A stretch of DNA of 6,549 nt from Aquabacterium sp. (lineage in GTDB: Bacteria > Pseudomonadota > Gammaproteobacteria > Burkholderiales > Burkholderiaceae_C), in assembly GCA_017989885.1 (NCBI GenBank), contig JAGNPA010000106.1, positions 1 to 6,549 on the forward strand, in the 5' to 3' direction. Numbering within the stretch: the stretch's first letter is position 1; the number at the start of each line of letters is the position of its first letter. A program made the position numbers and the translations under genes. Positions 1 to 4,283 of this stretch are shown here, piece after piece. The notes beneath the pieces were generated by a model. It made no database searches and was not told the origin of the DNA. It worked only from the letters and a program-made list of their open reading frames with translations.

Positions 1-1821
1 GGTGCCGCCCGCGCCAAACACGATCACCGGGCCGAAGGGATCGTCCGTCACCACGCCGATGTGCACCTCGCGGCCACGGCGGTTGCGCGCCATCTTCTGC
101 ACCGTCACGCCATTGATGCGGGCGGTGGGCTGCAGGCGGCGCACGCGCTCGACCATGTCGGTGAAGGTGTCGCGCGCCTGCGTGCCGTTCATCACATTGA
201 GCACCACGCCCTGCACGTCGGACTTGTGGGTGATGTCGGGCGAGTCGATCTTGATCGCCACCGGAAAGCCCAGCTGCATCGCGATCATCATCGCCTCGGG
301 CGCGCTGCGTGCCAGGATGGTTTCGGTGACCGGGATGTGGAAGGACGCCAGCAGCGTCTTGGACTCCATCTCGGTGAGCACCTTGCGCCGCTCGGTCAGC
401 ACGCTCTCGATGACGAGGCGGGCGCCTTCGATGTCGGGCTCGGCGCTGGTGGAGGCGGGCGGCGGGGTTTGTTGCAGCAGCAGCTGGTTCTGCGCGAAAT
501 TGGCGATGTTGCCAAAGGCGCCCACGGCCGCTTCCGGCGTGCGGAAGGTGGGGATGGCGGCGCTCTTGAGCACGGCACGGCCTTCGCCCACCGAGGCCTC
601 GCCCATCCAGCAGGTGAGCAGGGGCTTGCCCATGGTGCGGTGGACCTCGGCCAGCACCTTGGCGACCTCGGCCGCGTCCACCCCGATTTTGGGCGAGAAA
701 ATGACCAGCACGCCGTCGATCTGGCGGTCTTTGGCGGCGGCCTGCAAGGCGACGCGGTAATGCTCTGGGCCGGCCGTTTGCGACAGGTCGATCAGGTCGG
801 TCAGCGAGGCGCCCGTGGGCAGTTGCGGCTGCAGCGCGGCGACCGAGTCGGGGGACAGGCGGCCCAGTTCCAGCGAGATCTCGGTGACCCAGTCGGCGGC
901 CAGCACGCCCGGCCCACCGCCGTTGGTGATGATGGCCAGGTGGCGACCCACCGGGCGGTAGCGCGAGGCCAGGCACTTGGCGGCCGAGAACAGCGCCACG
1001 AAGGACTGCACGCGCACGGCGCCGGCGCGACGCAGGGCGGCATCGAACACGTCATCGCTGCCGACAATGGCGCTGCTGTGCGTTTGTGCCGCCTCGTTGC
1101 CCGCCTGCTTGCGACCGGCTTTGAGGATGACCACTGGCTTGGCGGTGGCCGCCGAGCGCAGCGCGCTCATGAAGCGGCGGGCGTTGTGGATGCCCTCCAT
1201 GTAGATGATGATGCTGTGCGTCTGGCGGTCGGCGGCCAGGAAGTCGAGCACATCGGCGATGTCGAGCGCCGAATGCGGGCCCAGGGACACGACCGACGAG
1301 AACCCCACGGCGTTGCTGGCCGCCCAGTCGAGCATGGACGAGGTCAGCGAGCCCGATTGCGACACCAGGGCCAGGCTGCCGCTGCGCGCCAGGGGGCCGG
1401 CCACGCTGGCATTGAGTTGCGAGGGCGGGCGCTGGATGCCCAGGCCGTTGGGGCCCAGCAGGTACACGCCGGCCTGATCCGCCACCTTGTGCAGCACCTC
1501 GGCCTGCTCGGCGCTGATGCCCGACGACAGCACCATCACGGCGGTGCAGTCCATGCGGCTGGCCAGTTCGATGGCGGGCGCGATGTCGGCGAAGGGCAGG
1601 GCGATGATCGCCAGGTCGGCCTTGGCCGAGGCCAGGTCGGCCAGGGTGCCGCTGGTGGCACGGATGTCGATGAAGCGGAAGGTGCCGGTGAAGCGCTGTG
1701 CCCGCAAGGCGGGGTGCAGTTGTCGGGCTTGTTCGGTCAGCTGTTCGGGGTCATCGGCAGGGCCGGCAAAGATGGCAACCGAGGTGGGGGCGAACAGGGG
1801 GGTGAGGAAATGCTGGTCCAT
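1..1821 (-). CDS. Pat/PatZ-like NDP-forming acyl-CoA synthetase-type protein, C-terminus cut off by window edge
   Basis: This 607-residue open frame has no stop before base 1, so the C-terminal part is missing. Seen in order: a CoA-binding Rossmann domain (about residues 8-130, starting MDQHFLTPLFAP and ending LLGPNGLGIQRP); succinyl-CoA-ligase-like flavodoxin domains (about 147-450, with LVSQSGSL at 152-159 and ITNGGGPGVLAAD at 298-310); a Pro/Ser linker (about 452-462); and an ATP-grasp domain from about 485 (FPVAIKIDSPDITHKSD at 519-535, GPVIVFGAGGT at the edge). His248 in THSSAIVGSDDVF matches the phosphohistidine of ADP-forming acetyl-CoA synthetases. In proteobacteria this architecture usually continues into a GNAT domain, forming the protein lysine acetyltransferase Pat/PatZ (YfiQ) that controls acetyl-CoA synthetase; that domain is not visible here. 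The ATG lies 3 bases after the deacetylase stop, with no strong own ribosome site, which suggests translational coupling. Without a GNAT domain it would instead be a plain ADP-forming acyl-CoA ligase. Confidence 0.9.
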   Translation of the reverse strand, partial: MDQHFLTPLFAPTSVAIFAGPADDPEQLTEQARQLHPALRAQRFTGTFRFIDIRATSGTLADLASAKADLAIIALPFADIAPAIELASRMDCTAVMVLSSGISAEQAEVLHKVADQAGVYLLGPNGLGIQRPPSQLNASVAGPLARSGSLALVSQSGSLTSSMLDWAASNAVGFSSVVSLGPHSALDIADVLDFLAADRQTHSIIIYMEGIHNARRFMSALRSAATAKPVVILKAGRKQAGNEAAQTHSSAIVGSDDVFDAALRRAGAVRVQSFVALFSAAKCLASRYRPVGRHLAIITNGGGPGVLAADWVTEISLELGRLSPDSVAALQPQLPTGASLTDLIDLSQTAGPEHYRVALQAAAKDRQIDGVLVIFSPKIGVDAAEVAKVLAEVHRTMGKPLLTCWMGEASVGEGRAVLKSAAIPTFRTPEAAVGAFGNIANFAQNQLLLQQTPPPASTSAEPDIEGARLVIESVLTERRKVLTEMESKTLLASFHIPVTETILARSAPEAMMIAMQLGFPVAIKIDSPDITHKSDVQGVVLNVMNGTQARDTFTDMVERVRRLQPTARINGVTVQKMARNRRGREVHIGVVTDDPFGPVIVFGAGGT

Positions 1822-1824
1822 GGG

Positions 1825-2751
1825 TCAGTCTGCGCCAATGAGAGAGCGAACGTGGGCGGCGGTGCTGCGGGCGAGGGCGCTGAGGGCGTAGCCGCCTTCC
1901 AGGCAGGAGATGACGCGGCCTCGGCAGTGGCGGTCGGCCAGGCGCATGATCTGCTGGGTGACCCAGGCGTAGTCGGCTTCGACCAGCGCCAGGTTGCCCA
2001 TGTCATCTTCGCGGTGGGCGTCAAAGCCCGCCGAGATGTAGATCAACTGGGGCGCAAAGGCATCGAGCGCCGGCAGCCATTGTTCGAGCACGGCCTCGCG
2101 GAAGGCGTCGCTGCCCACGCGGGCGGGCAGGCCCACGTTGACCATGTTGGGGCCATCGTGGGACTCGCCCGAGTCGGGGAACAGGCCCTTTTCGTAGATG
2201 GAGCACATCAGCACGCGCTCGTCGCCCATCAGGATGTCTTCGCTGCCGTTGGCGTGGTGCACGTCAAAGTCGATCAGGGCCACGCGTTGCAGGCCATGCA
2301 CGTCCAGCGCGTGGCGGATGCCCACGGCCACGTTGTTGAAAAAGCAAAAGCCCTGCGCCGAGTCGCGTTCGGCATGGTGGCCGGGGGGGCGAATGTTGCA
2401 AAAGGCCGAGGGGGCCTTGCCGCCCAGCACCAGGTCGGTGGCCTGCACCACGGCGCCTGCCGCGCGCAGGGCGGCCTGCAGCGTGTGCGGGTTCATGCTG
2501 GTGTCGGGGTCGACGTGGTGGTAGCCCTCGGTGGGCGAGGCGGCGATCAGCTCCTGCACATACAGCGCAGCGTGCGCGCGCTCCAGCTGGTCCACGGTGG
2601 CCGGCTCGGCGTCGTACGGGGCCATGTAGTCCAGCAGGCCCTTGGTCAGCAGCATGTCGTTGATCGCGCCCAGCCGCTCGGGGCACTCGGGGTGGTGCGG
2701 GCCCATTTCGTGGCGGGCGCAATCAGGGTGGGTGATGTAGGCGGACAGCAA
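1825..2751 (-). CDS. Histone deacetylase family (class II-like) zinc amidohydrolase
   Basis: This 308-residue protein is a complete HDAC-superfamily hydrolase, which removes acyl groups from lysine side chains or acetylpolyamines in the cytoplasm. Seen: the N-terminal THPDC...HPECPERL loop (residues 7-27); RPPGHHAE (121-128) with the tandem catalytic histidines H125/H126; GFCFFNN (134-140); DFDVHHANG (161-169) giving zinc ligands D163 and H165; SAGFDAH (240-246) giving the third ligand D244; and EGGY (285-288) with transition-state Tyr288. Nothing essential is missing, so it should be active. No signal peptide or membrane segment is visible. The start is TTG at 2751, chosen because AGGAG sits 6 bases upstream and the family motif YITHPDC follows directly; the next Met (residue 16) would cut into it. 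It is followed after 3 bases by a Pat-like gene, which favours a protein-deacylase role (AcuC-like). An acetylpolyamine amidohydrolase remains the main alternative; sequence alone does not fix the substrate. Confidence 0.95.
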   Translation of the reverse strand: MLSAYITHPDCARHEMGPHHPECPERLGAINDMLLTKGLLDYMAPYDAEPATVDQLERAHAALYVQELIAASPTEGYHHVDPDTSMNPHTLQAALRAAGAVVQATDLVLGGKAPSAFCNIRPPGHHAERDSAQGFCFFNNVAVGIRHALDVHGLQRVALIDFDVHHANGSEDILMGDERVLMCSIYEKGLFPDSGESHDGPNMVNVGLPARVGSDAFREAVLEQWLPALDAFAPQLIYISAGFDAHREDDMGNLALVEADYAWVTQQIMRLADRHCRGRVISCLEGGYALSALARSTAAHVRSLIGAD

Positions 2752-2757
2752 AGGCAG

Positions 2758-2762
2758 CTCCT
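2758..2762 (-). promoter_or_regulatory. Ribosome binding site of the deacetylase gene, inside a small dyad
   Basis: AGGAG lies 6 bases before the TTG start and is what decides that start. It is the 3' arm of a dyad (CTCCT-GAC-AGGAG in the mRNA sense, 2758-2770), so the ribosome site could pair with the upstream CTCCT in a 5-bp, 3-nt-loop hairpin. The site is seen directly; an effect on translation is inference. Confidence 0.65.
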
Positions 2763-2820
2763 GTCAGGAGGATGGGCTCGCAATGGGCAGCCCCAGCGAA
2801 ATCGGACAAGGTGATGTTGC

Positions 2821-2835
2821 CACGGTAAGCCCGTG
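2821..2835. repeat. Short inverted repeat CACGG-N5-CCGTG
   Basis: Perfect 5-bp arms flank a TAAGC loop, about 70 bases upstream of the deacetylase start. This could be half of a regulatory cluster with the larger palindrome 15 bases to its right. A dyad this short can occur by chance in GC-rich DNA. Confidence 0.35.
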
Positions 2836-2850
2836 TCCGTCGAGGGTCTT

Positions 2851-2871
2851 GCGCCACATCAAGTGTGGCGC
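2851..2871. repeat. Perfect inverted repeat, 8-bp arms with 5-base spacer (candidate operator)
   Basis: GCGCCACA and TGTGGCGC are exact reverse complements around TCAAG, near the middle of the divergent region (100 bases from the deacetylase start, 143 from the cyclase start). No T-run follows on either strand and no gene ends here, so an intrinsic terminator is unlikely. A dimeric-regulator operator or a leader hairpin fits better. The regulator is unknown. Confidence 0.55.
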
Positions 2872-2941
2872 TGGCTGCGGATCCTTGGGTGCGGTGTCGT
2901 GTCGGGCATGTCCTGAGGGGCCCATGTTCTAGACTGTCATA

Positions 2942-2955
2942 CTGTGAGAACACAG
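2942..2955. repeat. Inverted repeat CTGTG-AGAA-CACAG upstream of the cyclase gene
   Basis: Perfect 5-bp arms lie around AGAA, 59 bases before the cyclase start, preceded by a second ACTGT 8 bases upstream. A looser dyad GTTCT...AGAAC (2926-2930 and 2947-2951) overlaps it. It overlaps the only -10-like element seen here (2938-2943), so it is positioned as an operator or as an early leader hairpin. It is not a canonical LexA box because the spacing is 6 instead of 8. Confidence 0.35.
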
Positions 2956-3004
2956 ATGATGGCCTGCGGGGTCATGGACCAGCGGCGCGGATAAGATGCC
3001 CGAT

Positions 3005-3011
3005 AAGGAGG
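3005..3011 (+). promoter_or_regulatory. Strong Shine-Dalgarno AAGGAGG with unusually short spacing
   Basis: AAGGAGG is nearly perfect but ends only 3 bases before the ATG at 3015, shorter than the usual 5-9. No other in-frame ATG is near (the next candidate is GTG at 3042, without a ribosome site), so it still fixes the start. The tight spacing may lower initiation efficiency. Confidence 0.75.
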
Positions 3012-3014
3012 CAA

Positions 3015-4283
3015 ATGAGCTCTCATGATGAGACATGGCTGGTGCGTTCAGGTTTGCTGCGCTCGGCCTTGGAGCAGTCCTTCAATTCTGTGTTGATCAC
3101 GGATGCACAGCCGGGGCCAATGGGCCCGCGCATCGTGTATGCCAACCCGGCCTTTTGCGAGATGACAGGCTACAGCGCGACCGAGCTGCTGGGGCAGACG
3201 CCGCGCATCCTGCAGGGGGCACAGACCAGTCCTGAGGTGCTTCAGACTTTGCGCGAGTGCCTGCAGGCCAACCGGTTTTTCAGGGGCTCCACCGTCAATT
3301 ACCGCAAGGACGGCCGACCCTATACCGTGGAGTGGAACATCTCGCCGGTGAAGGACGAGGCCGGCGTCACCACCCATTACGTGTCGGTCCAGCAAGACAT
3401 CAGTGCGGTGACCGAGGCGCGCGCCACCAGCCAGTTGCTGGCGCAGGCCCTGGACGCGACCCAGGATGCGGTGATGATTGCCAATGCCCAGGGCGAGATC
3501 GAATTCGTCAACCATGGCTTTGAACTCATCACCGGCTACAGCCGGGTCGAGGCCCTGGGCCAGAACCCCGCCATGCTCAAGTCCGGTGAGCACACCGAGG
3601 CCTTTTACGGGCGTCTCTGGGCGGCCATCCAGTCAGGGCAGACCTTTCGGGCGGTGTTCATCAACCGGCACAAGCAGGGGCACCTGATTCATTGTGAAGA
3701 AACCGTCTCGCCCATCCGCGATGCCGGTGGGGCGGTGACCCACTTTGTCAGCGTGATCCGGGATCAGACCGCGCGTGCGCACACCGAGCAAACCTTGAGG
3801 GAGCAGGCCACACGCGACCCCTTGACCGACCTGCTGAACCGCCGCGCTGGCGAGTGGCAACTGGAGCGCGCCTTCCTGGCCGCCCGAGAAGGTCAGAAGC
3901 CGTTTTGCCTGATCATGGCCGATGTGGACCACTTCAAGGCCATCAACGACACCTGGGGGCACCCGGCGGGTGACCAGGTGCTGCAGCGTGTCGCTGCGGT
4001 GCTGCGCACCGGGGTGCGCGCCACCGACAGCGTGGTGCGCTGGGGTGGCGAGGAGTTTTTGCTGGTGCTGCCCTATTGCGAGCAGGCTGCGGCGCTGCTG
4101 CAGGCCGAGCGCCTGCGTGAACGCGTTGCCGATGCCGAGCAGGGGGAGATGGGGCGCGTGACGGTGTCGATGGGCGTGGCCGAGTTGCAGCGGGGCGAGA
4201 CCCTGGCGAACTTGATGGAGCGTGTCGACCAGGCGCTCTACCAGGCCAAGCACGCAGGCCGCAATCAGGTGTCAGGTGGGTAA
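3015..4283 (+). CDS. PAS-PAS-GGDEF diguanylate cyclase
   Basis: This 422-residue cytoplasmic sensor enzyme is predicted to make cyclic di-GMP from two GTP. Domains seen: PAS1 (about 16-131), LOV-like with NPAFCEMTGYS (44-54), GQTPRILQG (60-68), NYRKDG (95-100) and VQQDIS (125-130); PAS2 (about 140-252, VNHGFELITGYS at 165-176); a short linker with the typical TRDPLTDLLNRR entry (266-277); and GGDEF (about 266-420). The active site is GGEEF at 344-348. The metal Asp303 lies in ADVDHFK, and the substrate residues N311 and D320 are present. RATD (335-338), five residues before GGEEF, is the product-inhibition I-site. The cyclase therefore looks active and feedback-inhibited. No membrane segments are present. 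The start at 3015 is set by AAGGAGG at 3005-3011; the open frame reaches back to 2865, but those residues do not resemble any domain. The last 12 bp overlap the convergent HD-GYP gene. PAS ligands are unknown. Confidence 0.95.
   Translation: MSSHDETWLVRSGLLRSALEQSFNSVLITDAQPGPMGPRIVYANPAFCEMTGYSATELLGQTPRILQGAQTSPEVLQTLRECLQANRFFRGSTVNYRKDGRPYTVEWNISPVKDEAGVTTHYVSVQQDISAVTEARATSQLLAQALDATQDAVMIANAQGEIEFVNHGFELITGYSRVEALGQNPAMLKSGEHTEAFYGRLWAAIQSGQTFRAVFINRHKQGHLIHCEETVSPIRDAGGAVTHFVSVIRDQTARAHTEQTLREQATRDPLTDLLNRRAGEWQLERAFLAAREGQKPFCLIMADVDHFKAINDTWGHPAGDQVLQRVAAVLRTGVRATDSVVRWGGEEFLLVLPYCEQAAALLQAERLRERVADAEQGEMGRVTVSMGVAELQRGETLANLMERVDQALYQAKHAGRNQVSGG
4272..4283. other. 12-bp tail-to-tail overlap of cyclase and HD-GYP phosphodiesterase genes
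   Basis: The cyclase stop TAA (4281-4283) lies inside the last codons of the minus-strand phosphodiesterase, whose TGA occupies 4272-4274. There is no space for an intrinsic terminator between them, so each transcript must run into the other gene or end by another mechanism. Confidence 0.9.

Larger units (their letters stand above)
2752..3014. other. Divergent intergenic region between deacetylase operon and diguanylate cyclase
   Basis: These 263 bases separate two divergently read genes and must hold both promoters. Seen: three perfect short inverted repeats (2821-2835, 2851-2871, 2942-2955), the SD dyad at 2758-2770, a direct pair of ACTGT (2933-2937 and 2941-2945), and a repeated GATAAG (2990-2995 and 3002-3007). 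No convincing sigma-70 -35/-10 pair is readable on either strand. The best plus-strand candidate is an extended -10-like TG-T-CATACT at 2935-2943, with no -35 match at 17 bp. No RNA gene or riboswitch fold is recognised. Confidence 0.6.

Noticed and set aside
61..2814. A 917-codon plus-strand open frame covering the deacetylase and Pat-like genes
   Set aside because: It is in exact antisense codon register with both minus-strand genes, which share one frame. Stops would require sense TTA, CTA or TCA codons, which this GC-rich genome rarely uses. The translation is a His/Gly/Ala/Val/Gln-rich sequence with no domain, whereas the minus strand carries clear family motifs.
2851..2871. Intrinsic transcription terminator
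   Set aside because: The stem is good, but no T-run follows on either strand and no gene ends toward it; both neighbours point away.
2942..2955. LexA (SOS) box
   Set aside because: The consensus is CTGT-N8-ACAG; here the spacing is N6, and no SOS-type gene is adjacent.
2865..3014. Longer N-terminus for the cyclase starting at ATG 2865
   Set aside because: The extra 50 residues are Arg/Cys/Gly-rich with no domain, the ATG lacks a ribosome site and lies inside the large palindrome, while AAGGAGG directly precedes the ATG at 3015.
2752..3014. Sigma-70 or sigma-54 promoter calls
   Set aside because: I searched by eye for TTGACA/TATAAT at 16-18 bp and for GG-N10-GC on both strands. Only partial matches such as CATACT at 2938 appeared, too weak to list as a promoter.
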